Positions 22,651 to 33,913 of a stretch of DNA of 64,000 nucleotides are shown here, piece by piece. The stretch spans positions 134,326,996-134,390,995 of the forward strand of contig NC_084829.1 in the NCBI RefSeq assembly GCF_033115175.1, read 5' to 3'. Each line of letters starts with the position of its first letter. The first letter of the stretch is position 1. The DNA is from Lepus europaeus (lineage: Eukaryota > Chordata > Mammalia > Lagomorpha > Leporidae). The notes beneath the pieces were generated by a model, which made no database searches, was not told the origin of the DNA, and saw only the letters and a list, made by a program, of their open reading frames with translations. The position numbers and the translations under genes were made by a program.

Positions 22651-24184
22651 TGGGAGGCTTTTTACCAAAGTATTGAAAGCCCTTCTTTGTGATGACTGAC
22701 TGTTGGGCATACCTCCACTGTTCAGTTTGGGGAGGGAGAAGAACTTTTTAAATTTTGAATTGTCTCACAGGCATCTGATTATCACTTAGGGCAGATGGAG
22801 AAAGTAAAGAGAGACATCTCTGTTTCTTAGAAAAGGAAGGCCTACAAAGCCCAGGCTGGCACTGTGTAGCAGCTATTGAAATGCTGTATCCCTGTGGACT
22901 TGACTGCTTGTTTAGTTGTATGGTACTTCTGAATAAAATAGACCCCAATGGTTTCATTTAGCAGAATTAATCCTTTAAAAGACACTATTTTTTACTTGTA
23001 TGACCTTAACTGATGGTAAACTTGAAACTTGTTATTGTCAGTGTCAAGCCATTTAACTTGAGTTTTCTGTGTCACAATACATACTCTGAATAGTAGGCTT
23101 CTTGTAATTTTAGAAGTAACTGAAATTGCTGCTCTGCTCCAATAAAGCTCAAGAATGACTTAGTGGATTGCAAAATTATGTTTATGATAATGCTAAAAAC
23201 TAATATTGAGGTTACCTAATCAAAGAAATAATTTGATAATTATAGCTTTGTTTAGGCTGCTATTGAAATAATTAACTTTTCAAAGTTAAGTCTGAATGTT
23301 TTAGCTTAGTTGTATGGACATTTGAAACTAGAGAATAACAGATGTTCTGCTTAAACAAAATATATTGCAGACTATTAAATCCTGTTTTGGTGGCTACTAC
23401 CTAGGTCTAGATTTTTAGGTGGAAATACATTTTTATAAAATATGTTTATAAAAATTATTTGAAGTATGTTTTGCTTTAAAGGTACAGGGATAAAAAAGGT
23501 TTTTAATTTCTTCCATGTTGTACTTATTTTGCTTCTTTGTTTTAATTGGTTTTTATTAACCTCTACACACTGAGATCAGCAAATATGCTTGTATTTAGAA
23601 ATGTGCCTTTTGTTTTCCTGTTTAAAGAAATGAAACCACATTGCTACTATTTATTCAGTTGAACAACTAGATTGGCCAAATAGTTTTAGTATTGATGTAA
23701 TACAGATAACATTATTTTTGCTATAGGGATTCTGGATCTAAAAAATATTGAGATAAGAAAGGAAATGTTAATGGCTATTTCATGAAAGCAAAAATATATA
23801 GGGATATATCTCTTTAATTTTAGATACTTTGAATACTGTGTTGGAAAAATCTTAAGAAAGCAGCTCTCCAAGGTGTTGGTACTATTTTTTGCAGTAAAAT
23901 ACGCCTGTTTTGAGACAAAGATCTAACACATTGTTAATGCTTCCCTAGTGTTCTTTCCACCACAGTCTTCTTCAGGGACAGATGCTGCTGTCCTTCAGAT
24001 ATGAAGATAGTAAAACCAATATGTGATCCAAAAGTACTAATATAAAGATGGGTATTTAATTTATGACTATGGTCAGTAAATGTAGGACTTCATTCTTTTG
24101 ACCCTCAGTTAAAACTGATGGTGAACCTGAAACTTTAGTGAAATAAGAATTATCCCATCTTTTTATATATATATATATTTTTTT

Positions 24185-24405
24185 ACACAAAAAGAGATTG
24201 ATTAATCTTCCATACACTCATTCATTCCCCCAGATGCCCGTAATAACATTGGCTGGGCCAGGCTTCTTAGAAACCAAGAACTTTATCTGGTCTTTCACCT
24301 GGGTGGTAGGAACCCATGTACTTTGGCCATAATCTGCTACTTGCAGATACCTCAGCAGGAAGCTGGGTCAGAAGCAGAGGCTGGCTGGAATCCACAACAC
24401 CCGCT
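24185..24405 (-). mobile_element. Old diverged CSINE
   Basis: Complement blocks remain: CAGATGCCCGTAATAAC, GGCTGGGCCAGGCTTC, CATGTACTTTGGCCAT and AGCAGGAAGCTGGGTCAGAA. No clear TSD. Confidence 0.7.
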
Positions 24406-25595
24406 TTCATTGTGTCCTTATAAATTTGTCAGATACTTTTGTTGAGCCACAAAGCCTTTTTTCTCTCACTTGCTTATTGTTGCAGTGAGTTTCCAGGACA
24501 ACTCCAGGTACTTTTTATGTGTGTGTGCCCAATCCTTTAAAAATTTGTGAGTTGGCTGCATTCCAAGATACTTTGCTAGCTGCCAGATTAGGGTGGTCAC
24601 AGCCATGTTGAATGCATAGTCACCAATTCATGAGATACTCTTGGCACAAACTTGGTGTGCTAATCTCAAAGGTGTTCTGTTCTCTTCTTTTGGTAGTGGT
24701 AAAGTAGAGGACTGAAGTAAGGGATCTGACATTACTCAATACATTAAAATACTACATGAGTAATAATTCTTTTCAGCAGTGTGTTGCTAATGTAAGTCTT
24801 TAGGTTAGTGTAGCAGAAAAAAACTTTGGCTGCCAGTAATCTTGAACCTTTTACTTCAGGGCATACTGCAAAACTACTTGGATAATTAGTTAATTTGTAT
24901 GTACATTATGAATGCATGCCTCTTACTCTTCCTGGGCTTTTGTTTTTGGCCTGTAAAAATTGTTGCAGTTTCAAATGTCTGAAACTATGTTTTTGTCTTG
25001 TATTTTCACTATCATTTAGTAATAAAAGGAATAATGGTTTTATCATCCATGCCTGTTTAAAGGGTTTATGTCATGAAAATGACGACAGGATATCCATTCT
25101 TTGACGTCCAGCTGTCATGGTATTGTGAGTTAGAACCCTCAGAGGTGATAAAGGAGAGAGCAACTTTTAGAGGAAGAGAAGAGTTTTTGAAAATCTATAT
25201 ATTTGTTTTGATTAAAATAATTCCTTTCTTACATCAGAAATGTATTGTGTTTTTCTTGTATTTGTAAAAGCTCCTGGATTATAGTTGCCCTTCGGGATTT
25301 TGGGGTCTAAGCTAATACCAATAATAATTTGTTAGCTGCAAGAGTACTAGGCAGAACATACCAGAAGGTGAAATAAGGGAATCATAGAAAACTCCTAGAG
25401 AACTTGGCTGTTTGAGGCTATTAGGATTCTTACTGCTAGAATGAAAATGTGTCTGCTGTTTCCACTTATCCCTGACTCCACACGTCTTTCCGTTGTTCCT
25501 ATTCATTTAGCTTGGTAGTTATTTCTTCAGTTTAGCACCAAGTGTCAGCTACTGAGCTGTGTTCTGAAGACATACTTTTAGATTAAGCACTTTTG

Positions 25596-25880
25596 TGGTA
25601 GGCATTTGGCACAGAGATTCAGCTGCCAATTGGGACACCTGCATTCCATTTTGGAATGCCTGGGTTCCAGTCCCAGCTCTGCCCACAGCTTTAACTTCCT
25701 GCTAATGAAAACCCAGAGAGGCAGCAGGTGATGGATGGCTTGAGTAGTTGGGTCCCTGCCACTCATTTGGGAGACCTGGATTGAATTCCAGCTCCGGCTT
25801 TGCCAGCATTGGAAAGTAAACCAGTGGATGGGAGCTCTCTCTCTGTTTCTTTGCCTCTGAAAAAAATAAATAAGCAGCTT
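25596..25880 (+). mobile_element. Diverged CSINE subfamily copy
   Basis: GGCATTTGGCACAGAGATTC head, GGGTTCCAGTCCCAGCTCTG, TCATTTGGGAGACCTGGATT and an AAAAAATAAATAAG tail. Same subgroup as the copy at 21543. Confidence 0.85.
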
Positions 25881-26031
25881 TCTTCAAGGAGCTTGGTGCC
25901 TGCGTCCAGTAAATGGTTGTAATATAGATAGTACCTTTCATTTAATGCACTCTCTGCTGGGTGTTGTTTTCCCAAGTGTTTTGTATGACTGGCTCCTTCT
26001 GATCTGCAAACTCATTTTAAGAATAATTTTT

Positions 26032-26350
26032 AGGGGCTGGCATTGTGGCAGAGCTGGTTAGGCTGCTGCTCATGTTGCTGGCATCCCACAGTGGAGTGCT
26101 GGTTCAAGTCCCAGCTGTTGTGCTTCCAATCCATCTTCCTGTTAATGTGCCTGAGGGGTAAGCCAATGATGACTCAAGTGCTTCAGTCCTTGCCTCCCAT
26201 TTTGGAGACTTGGATGGAGTTCCTAACTTCTGTCTTCAGCCTGGCCCAGACCTGGTTTGGGGGGCATTTGGGAGTATACTCAGATGGAAGATAACACTCA
26301 CTCTCTGTCACTCACTCACTCTGTTTTTTGAATAAATAAATCTTTCAAAA
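26032..26350 (+). mobile_element. CSINE
   Basis: AGGGGCTGGCATTGTGGCAG head and GAATAAATAAATCTTTCAAA tail. TSD AATAATTTTT at 26022-26031 and 26351-26360. Confidence 0.9.
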
Positions 26351-26872
26351 AATAATTTTTCCAGCTCTGGGAAAGTTGAAAGACCTTCCGTAGAACATTC
26401 CTCCTAAATTTTCTTTTTGTCTTCTTGATTACTTCCTTTACAACACAGATCACTTTCACTGATTATTATCTCTGTTATTGGCCTGCTTACTTGCTCTTTC
26501 TCCCACTGGAGCATAACTGCCCCAAATATTCCTTGTCATACTGTTTTGTTGTGACCTAGATTCCCAGTGTTTACCCACAAGGCATGTTTCCTATCAGTTG
26601 CATAGCAAATGCACAGTTATGAGTCAGTTTGTTAGTTAAAGGATGGGGAAAGGGCATTGTGTATGCGTAGTAAAATCTTGAAAGGTTCTACTGTTGCAAG
26701 AGGAATGGTGTATAAGATTGAGAATGTTAAAGGGTGTTGGAAGTGGAAGATTAGGTTATAAAAGGAAGATTGAAGGTGGGAAGTGCACGCAATCTATTGC
26801 AAGCCAAGCAGGATTCTATTTTGTCCACCTAAGAGAGCCAAGATATGTTTCTTTAAGTAGGGATGTGGCATT

Positions 26873-26905
26873 ATTAGGAAGATAATTCTGATTAGGAAGA
26901 TAATT
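26873..26905 (+). repeat. Short tandem duplication, 18-bp unit
   Basis: ATTAGGAAGATAATTCTG followed directly by ATTAGGAAGATAATT. One of four small duplications in this part of intron 1. Confidence 0.85.
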
Positions 26906-27477
26906 ACCTTTTTGGTGGATGGACTAGATCATGGCAACTGGAAGAAGCAAGAATTCCAGTTAAGAACTATAGCTGGTGACATGGGCCAGAGCCTAAAATA
27001 AAACACTGTTGGTTTGGTGCTGGAAAAAAAGCTAGATTAGAAGCTAACTGGCATAGAAGAAGAAAAATAAGAGATGAAGAGTGATATGGAATTTCTGATT
27101 TAGATGAGTTTGTTTAATGGTGCTCCATTCGCTAAAATAAGAGCAAATGTTTGTGATGGAATTAAGGACTTTTGTTTTGATGTGTTGGTTTAATTTATAG
27201 GCCTAATAGTTATTTTATTAGGCCTAATTGTTGGGAAGATAGATTCTGATCACTGATAGGTCAGGGTTAATGTAAGCCAGCAGTAAGCCTTAGAAGCAAT
27301 TGAAGCCTGGTAACTTTAAGAGGAAATGAATTTTAGGCAGTGGTTTATAACCTGCAAGGATTTTTAACTCATTTGAGAATGGGGGGGGAAAAAATGACCT
27401 ACTCAGGAACACATACAGATTCGTGTGTATATAACTTCAAGGGGTTTGGGTCTGCCCCTCCCCACCGCCCCAGAAGA

Positions 27478-27733
27478 ACTTTTTATTTAATGAGTACAAA
27501 TTTCTTAAGTACAACTTTAGGAATGTAGTGATTCTTCCCACCATACCTGCCCTCCCACACCCACTTTCACCCTAGCTACACTTCCTCCTCCCATTCTCTG
27601 TTAAAATGCATTTTCAATTAACTTTATACACAGAAGACCAACTCTATAGTAAGTAAAGAGTTAAACAATTTGCACACACAAACTGAGAATAAGTTTTACA
27701 GTTAATTCTCATAATCCAACTCATTGAGCAAGG
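27478..27733 (-). mobile_element. L1 3' end, 5'-truncated
   Basis: Complement of the same rabbit L1 3'UTR as at 1012-1530: TTTTTATTTAATGAGTACAA, then GCATTTTCAATTAACTTTAT and ACAGAAGACCAAC. A SINE follows immediately at its truncated end. Confidence 0.8.
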
Positions 27734-27754
27734 AAGTTTTTTTTTTTTTTTTTC

Positions 27755-28056
27755 CTAAAGATTTATTTTATTTATTTGAAAGAGTTACAGAGAGAAGTCT
27801 TCCATCCACTGGTTCACTTCCTAGGAGGCCACAATGGCTGGAGCTGCGCCAATCCAAAGCCGGGACCCAGGAGCTTCCTCCAGGTCTCCCACATGGGTGC
27901 AGGGGCCCAAGGACTCGGGCCATCTTCCACTGCTATCCCAGGCCATAGCAGAGAGCTGGATTGGAAGTGGAGCAGCCAGGACTAGAACCGGCATCCATAT
28001 GGGATGCCAGCGCTTCAGGCCAGGGCATTAACCACTGCACCACAGCGCGAGCACCA
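27755..28056 (-). mobile_element. CSINE
   Basis: TAAAGATTTATTTTATTTAT tail, GGCCACAATGGCTGGAGCTG interior and a head at the right ending CACAGCGCGAGCACC. TSD not resolved because of the T-run. Confidence 0.9.
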
Positions 28057-28839
28057 AGGGAATTCTTAACATCTAGAATCTTATGAAGCTTTTCAGGACT
28101 GTTTTTGGACTCCATTTAAGAACTTTTGATTTAAGGAGCAGAGAGAGAAGTAGTTGAGATGGGAGAAAAAGGTGGCAAGAGAAAATTTTGAGTATCAGAG
28201 GTGCTCAGTAGTACTTTATGCTCTGGAGAGGTCTAGTAGAGAGGGAGTTTCAACTGCAGTTCAGCAGTGAGCAGTATAGAGGCAGAAGGCAGATTGTGGC
28301 AGTTTAGAGCCTGAATCAGACTTAGAAAATAAGGCATGATAAACCTAGTGGAAATCTTGATATTTGATACACAGAACTGATGGAAAAATATAGCCCATTT
28401 TAAGGACTTTGAAAAAAGGAGATTCCATCCTTTCAATTGACTATTGTGATGTTTCTGCGCAGTGGTTTCTACTGACTGCCCACTAGAAACTGCCCACTTG
28501 GAAATGTTTTAATAATTAGGGTGGTTCCAAAGGCAGTTAAATTAGTATCTCTGGGAGGTAAGTTGCTTTTTGGTTTCTCTTTTGTTTCTTTTATTGTGTC
28601 TTTTAATAGTTAAGAACCTATGTTCCTATCAAGCTTTCTTATCACTCTTGTGTGTTCTTTAAAAAAAACACTTTCATTTACTTTTATGTTATCAAATTAC
28701 TCACCTGATTTGTACTAGTTTTTAAACTGTGTTTTAGTCTTTCTCACAGTCTTCAATCTCAAGTTAAAAAAATCTGTCTTCTGATCACTAGCCAAGTTTT
28801 CCATGTTTATCTTTTCAGAGTGACACATTTTATTAGTCA

Positions 28840-29213
28840 CCTTTTTATTACCTTTACTAAAGTACCTGAAGAAGAAGGCTAATTTGGCTTACCGTTTTGG
28901 AGGTTCACAGTCTAAGATTGGGTGGCTCTGTCAGTCTGTTAAATGACAGAGGCTGGCAGTGGTGGAATGTGTACAGAGGAATGATCACATGGGGAATCAG
29001 GAAGCAGCACTACACACAAGAAGCATGCTCAGTTACATAACAAACCCTCTGCAAAGAACTGTCTTCCCATGGCCAGCCCCACAATGACCTAAAGACCTCC
29101 CATCAGCCCATCTCTCTATGATGCAGTAATTAGATCAGCTGTTAACATAAGACTTTGAGGTTCAAACATTTGCATGAGTTTGGGGAGCCAAATCTTGTTC
29201 ATTTCATAACAGT
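28840..29213 (-). mobile_element. LTR-like element (MaLR type, possible)
   Basis: Contains ACTAAAGTACCTGAAGAAGA, ACCGTTTTGGAGGTTCACAG and CCATCAGCCCATCTCTCTA, and ends CATTTCATAACAGT. This is laid out like a MaLR LTR read on the minus strand. No TSD was identified, so the family call is tentative. Confidence 0.5.
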
Positions 29214-29294
29214 AGCCTGGTCAGTTACACAGATCTGACCAGTTCTGAGTAATATAAAAAATTCTTAGTGGTACTTACATGTAGAAAAAGTATT

Positions 29295-29336
29295 AATTGT
29301 TTTAAGTATGTTAAGAATTGTTTTAAGTATGTTAAC
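29295..29336 (+). repeat. Tandem duplication, 21-bp unit
   Basis: AATTGTTTTAAGTATGTTAAG (29295-29315) repeated at 29316-29336 with the last base changed. Confidence 0.9.
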
Positions 29337-29616
29337 TTTTTTTATTTTACTTATTTTTGCTGTTTTTCAATAAGACAAGTTTGAGCTGTGTGTTATAATT
29401 TTACCTTTCTTAAAATGGCATTCATATGTGATGTCAATCTTAAACAGGCTGTCTGTTCTAGTATAGACATTTTATGTGAAAGATACCCCTGCCAAAGCAG
29501 GTGAAAGGACACTATGCCAGTGGGAAAGTTCACATATTGTGTTTTCAGCTTGAAGTACTCTTTCTGGATTTAATCCTTGATGAGCTATCATGGGTTCCAT
29601 TTGGAAACCTGCATTC

Positions 29617-29911
29617 AGGGCCAGGTGTTTGGCCTAGCACTCAGAGTTTCTAGGTTAAGCCCCAGCTTGCTTTCTGATTCCAGTTCCCTGCTTCTACATG
29701 CCCCAGGAAGAAGCCCAAAGTGGTTCAAATATGTGTGTTCCTGCCACCCTCAAAGGAGACCCAGATTGAGTTGCAGGCCCCTATCTTCAGCCTGGCCCAG
29801 CCCTGGCTGTTGGAGACATTGGAAAGTCAATCAGCAGATGGAAGACCTCTGTTCTGTCCCTCTGCCTTTCAAATAAATCAATTATATATATGTATATATT
29901 TATTTATTTAA
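29617..29911 (+). mobile_element. Older CSINE, first of a nested pair
   Basis: AGGGCCAGGTGTTTGGCCTA head and CTTTCAAATAAATCAATTAT tail. Flanked by AAACCTGCATTC at 29605-29616 and 29912-29923. The same 12-mer occurs a third time at 30379. Confidence 0.88.
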
Positions 29912-29923
29912 AAACCTGCATTC

Positions 29924-30378
29924 GGCCGGCGCCGTGGCTTAACAGGCTAATCCTCCTCTGCCTTGCGGCGCCGGCACTCAGGGTTCTAGTCCCAGTTGGG
30001 GCACCGGATTCTATCCCAGTTGCCCCTCTTCCAGGCCAGCTCTCTGCTATGGCCCAGGAAGGCAGTGGAGGATGGCCCAAGTGCTTGGGCCCTGCACCCA
30101 CATGGGAGACCAGGAGAAGCACCTGGCTCCTGGCTTCGGATCAACGCGGTGCGCCGGCCATAGCGGCCATTGAAGGGTGAACCAATGGCATAAAGGAAGA
30201 CCTTTGTCTCTCTCTCTCACTATCCACTCGGCCTATCCAAAAAAAAAAAAAAAGAAAGAAAAGAAAAGGTATGGAAAGCTTCTTCCCTGTGGCCATCAGA
30301 GGGAATATCTGGACTTCAGACTTCTGGTCTCCAAAACCATGAGAGAATAAACTTCGGTTTAAAAAAAAAAAAAACAAA
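29924..30378 (+). mobile_element. Young CSINE with apparent 3' transduced segment
   Basis: The SINE proper is 29924-30268 (GGCCGGCGCCGTGGCTTA head, A-rich tail 30239-30268). It continues without a TSD into about 92 bp of foreign sequence containing AATAAA (30346-30351), then a second poly(A) (30361-30378). Only after that does the TSD AAACCTGCATTC recur (30379-30390), so the whole unit seems to have inserted at once. Confidence 0.8.
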
Positions 30379-30837
30379 AAACCTGCATTCACATTCCTCT
30401 AATAAAAAACAGAATACAGAGAAGTTTGATCTTAATGTATGCCAACCCTGACACCAACCAGAAGATAAAGTGCATTTGTTGAGTAAATTAATAGTTATAC
30501 TTGTAAATAAAAAATTTTTTGAAAAACACGCTGTTTTAATAGCATTAGTTTAATGGCTAAATTAATTTCACATATTGTGGTTATTTACTATGGACATATA
30601 TCAAAATTCAACGTAAAGAGATAAAACTTGCTAGTTGTTTCATTGCACTTCATAATAAGAAAAATAGGTATACTCAGGAAAACTGATACCTTACAGCTTA
30701 AATGAAATAAACATCATAACCTTTGGTTGTGATTTAGTTCCAAGTCTGTTGTACTTCTAGTTTTCCTGCCTTTGTGGGTGCCTAGCTAAGTAAAGGTTAG
30801 TAAATTGTTTATTTTGTGTAGTAGAACAGTCAGGTTC

Positions 30838-30898
30838 TTTCCTTGTGTTTCCTGTTTTCCTCACCACCTTTCCTTGTGTTTCCTGTTTCCTCACCACC
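30838..30898 (+). repeat. Tandem duplication, 30-31-bp unit
   Basis: TTTCCTTGTGTTTCCTGTTT and its continuation CCTCACCACC occur at 30838-30868 and 30869-30898, with one T difference. TTTCCTATC follows as a partial third copy. Confidence 0.9.
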
Positions 30899-30962
30899 TT
30901 TCCTATCTCCCCTCAAAAACTGCACAGTCAACAACTACTATAAAAATGATTTTGTTACTGTT

Positions 30963-31299
30963 GGCCGGCGCCGCGGCTCACTAGGCTAATCCTCTGCCTG
31001 CAGCGCTGGCACTCCAGGTTCTAGTCCCAGTTGGGGCGCCGGATTCTGTCCCGGTTGCTCCTCTTCCAGTCCAGCTCTCTGCCGTGGCCCGGGAGTGCAG
31101 TGGAGGATGGCTCAAGTGCTTGGGCCCTGCACCTGCATAGGAGACCAGGAGGAAGCACCTGGCTCCTGGCTTCAGATTGGTGCAGCGCACTGGCCGTAGC
31201 GGCCATTTTGGGGGTGAACCAATGGAAAGGAAGACCTTTCTCTGTCTGTCTCTCTCTCTCTCTCACTCACTGTCTAACTGCCTGTCAAAAAAAAAAATT
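30963..31299 (+). mobile_element. Young CSINE
   Basis: GGCCGGCGCCGCGGCTCACT head and GTCAAAAAAAAAAATT tail. Exact 14-bp TSD ATTTTGTTACTGTT at 30949-30962 and 31300-31313, so recent. Confidence 0.95.
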
Positions 31300-31574
31300 A
31301 TTTTGTTACTGTTAAGAGAATTGTTTTTTAATTCACCATTAGGTAGGCTTTTTTTCAATACTAACTTCACTTACCAAATACATCAAAATTGTGTTCTCTG
31401 TTTTTACCCTTTGCTTTTCAACGTGAAGGAACATGATCTGTTTTTGTGTTCCAAAGCGTGAGAACTGCAATGAGTAACTACAAATCTTTTCCATTTTTGA
31501 ACATTTCTCTGCCCATGGAAGGTGAAGAAAGGAGATAATAATAGTAATAGTGAGAATAGCTAGATTCTTTGAAA

Positions 31575-31852
31575 AAATTATTTGGGAGGGAGAGAGGGAG
31601 TACGAGCATGTTTCCATCTTCTGGTTTACTCCCCAAATTCCCTGAATGTCTGACACTTGGCCGGGGCCAAATCTGGGAACCAGAGCATTATCCACACATG
31701 GGTGGCAAGAACCTAATTGCTTGAGCCGTCCCTGCTGCATCCCAAGGGCTGCATTAGCAGGAACCTGGAGTCAGGAGCCAGAGCTGGGAATTGAACCCAT
31801 TTACTCCAATGGGGACACGAGTGTCTTAATCACTAGGCTAAACACCCACTCC
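31575..31852 (-). mobile_element. Old CSINE
   Basis: Complement blocks CCATCTTCTGGTTTACTCCC, GCATTAGCAGGAACCTGGAG and GGCTAAACACCCACTCCAG identify an older subgroup copy. Confidence 0.8.
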
Positions 31853-31899
31853 AGAATGTTTAAATGTGATTGCTTGTCATGTGCAGATAACTGTCATAA

Positions 31900-32050
31900 G
31901 TGCTTTGCATGAAATTTCACTGAACTTATAGAACACTGATATGTTCTGAGTCTTATTTTACAGGTGAGGATATTGAGACACAAAGTATTACAAGTAGCTC
32001 ACCTATAGCATATTGGCTGATAAATTGTAGTCTAGATTTAACTGAACAGT
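31900..32050 (+). repeat. MIR fossil
   Basis: ATAAGTGCTTTGCATGAAAT, TTTTACAGGTGAGGATATTG and AGACACAAAGTATTACAAGT match the MIR core in order. Confidence 0.65.
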
Positions 32051-32271
32051 CTGCCAAGCTTTTGAACGTTAGTGTGTGTGTTTGCACATTGCTTTTTAAT
32101 AATCTTAAGACTGTTAAGTCCCATGGACATTTTGTTGAATGTGTGTAGTGCCTTGGGAACTGTGCCAAGGTTGGGTACAGAAATAAGTAAGATTTGATCG
32201 TGCTTCTGAGGAGCTTATTGTCTACCAAGGAGATATGAATATGCAATATTTCACTACAGTGTGTAAAACTG

Positions 32272-32303
32272 CCATGTACAATATGTACATGTATTGTACA
32301 TGG
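32272..32303. repeat. Perfect inverted repeat, 11-bp arms
   Basis: CCATGTACAAT (32272-32282) and ATTGTACATGG (32293-32303) are exact complements around a 10-nt loop that is itself nearly palindromic. Confidence 0.85.
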
Positions 32304-32559
32304 TATGTACAATAACATGTATTAGAACTCAGAATAGGAACACTTTCTTGGGCTTTGGGTTCAGATTTATTCCTTTGATGTTTTTATTTCACCCATTATG
32401 ATGTTAAGTACTCTGTATACTAGGATATCCAAATTTTAATTTCCAACCTAGATTTAAATCTGTCCTGAACTGTGGCATCTTACCTGATCATCCCCTCTGT
32501 GTCTCATCTCAGATATCTCCCAAGTTTCCTTACTTCAGAGTGTCTAAAACAGAATGGTT

Positions 32560-33040
32560 AACTATCCTCCCCTGGACCTCCTTGCAAATCTATTCTTCCT
32601 GTAGTGTTTCCTGTATCAGTAAATAGTGTCTCAGGCTACAAACCTGGAGTCAGTCTCCATCTCCATTTTCTGCATTCCCTTATCAATCACAAAGTTTTGC
32701 TTATTCTGTCTTCTAACAGTGTTTCTCCTATCTACTACTTTCCATCCTCAACCAGGACTATGACTGTGGTCCACACTGTCCCTCACCTGGACAACTTCCA
32801 TTGGCAGACTGGATTTCCTTACTCATTCTTATCTTTCAGTCCATTCTTTCATTACAGGCACTATAGTGAAAATTTTTTAAAATACAGATACACATGTCAT
32901 TTCTTGCTTCTCTTTTAGCTCACCATTGCTTTAGGAAGAAATAAGTTTATAACAAGGCCTAGAAGGCATGATTTGATACCTCCATGCACTGCCAGCCTAC
33001 ATCTGCGCCTTTTTTCCCTTTTCGTCTTCCCACTCTAGTG
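32560..33040 (+). repeat. L2 LINE fossil
   Basis: Runs parallel to L2 3' ORF2: CCATCCTCAACCAGGACTAT, CCCTCACCTGGACAACTTCC, TAGCTCACCATTGCTTTAGG, AACAAGGCCTAGAAGGCATG. No readable frame of length. Confidence 0.65.
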
Positions 33041-33454
33041 ATGATGGCTCTCCTTCAGGTCTGAATAATTCCTACTTTCAGTGCCTCAGAGCTGAAAACA
33101 CCTGCTATTTTCTCTACTAGGTCTTGTTCACAGCTATCTCTACCATGGGGTTCAATGCTTAGATTTCTAGTTGATTTTTTTGGATTTGATTGAATGTGAT
33201 GCTGAGCTGTAAACAAGTAAGGAGTAAGCCACATTTTCAGCAGAAGGTATAGATTAAGCAGCAAAACCTTAATATTCTTTACACATATGAGTAGGAAATT
33301 TCAGAAAAGAACAGGATATGACACAGTTAACCTGAAAGAAATATAAGTGGCTAGTAATGTTTGAAAAATTTGCCCTCATTAGTATTCAAGGAGTCAACCC
33401 AGTGTTGCTATTCTTTTCTATCAGGTTGTCGAAACACTTTTATAAAAACCTTTC

Positions 33455-33489
33455 ATCGCTTCTCGGCCTTTTGGCTAAGATCAAGTGTA
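33455..33489 (+). pseudogene. U2 snRNA 5'-end fragment (35 nt)
   Basis: These 35 bases match the first 35 nt of U2 spliceosomal RNA as I know it (ATCGCTTCTCGGCC onward to CAAGTGTA) and then stop. A direct repeat AACCTTTCAT flanks it (33447-33456, and about 33493-33502 with one further upstream mismatch), and there is no A-tail. It lacks the branch-site pairing, Sm site and all 3' stem-loops, so it is a retrotransposed fragment. Confidence 0.88.
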
Positions 33490-33698
33490 ACAACCTTTCA
33501 TGACTGATAAGACAGCATAGGATCTCAGTCATTCTTTATATGTATGGATAAGTATACGAATGTAGCAAACTAAAAACATGCCTATGTGAGCACAGAAAAT
33601 AAATTTTAACAGTAATTATTATTGTGGTAGGATAATGGATGATGTTTTTCTTTGAATATTATGTAATCAGAAAATAACATGTTTCCCTAAAAATTGTG

Positions 33699-33734
33699 TG
33701 TTAAAGCTATTTGAAATGTTAAAGCTATTTGAAA
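33699..33734 (+). repeat. Tandem duplication, 18-bp unit
   Basis: TGTTAAAGCTATTTGAAA at 33699-33716 and again at 33717-33734, identical. Confidence 0.92.
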
Positions 33735-33827
33735 TGTTAAGAAATCTCTTCAACATAAATTTTGTTTTTACATACTAAGGAATCAGGGTGCCAAATTTCT
33801 CATTTCAAGTTGGATCTCTAAAGTAGT

Positions 33828-33913
33828 TTGGAAGCAGTAGTTTGGCACTCCACTGTGAGATATGGGTGTCCCAAGCGGAAGTTTAACCTACCATATCATA
33901 ACACTGGCCCCTA
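33828..33913 (-). mobile_element. CSINE head fragment
   Basis: Only the tRNA-like end is left, in complement: GTTTAACCTACCATATCATA followed by ACACTGGCCCC. Confidence 0.65.

Noticed and set aside
33455-33489. Functional U2 snRNA gene
   Set aside because: Only the first 35 nt are present. No snRNA promoter element, Sm site or 3' box.
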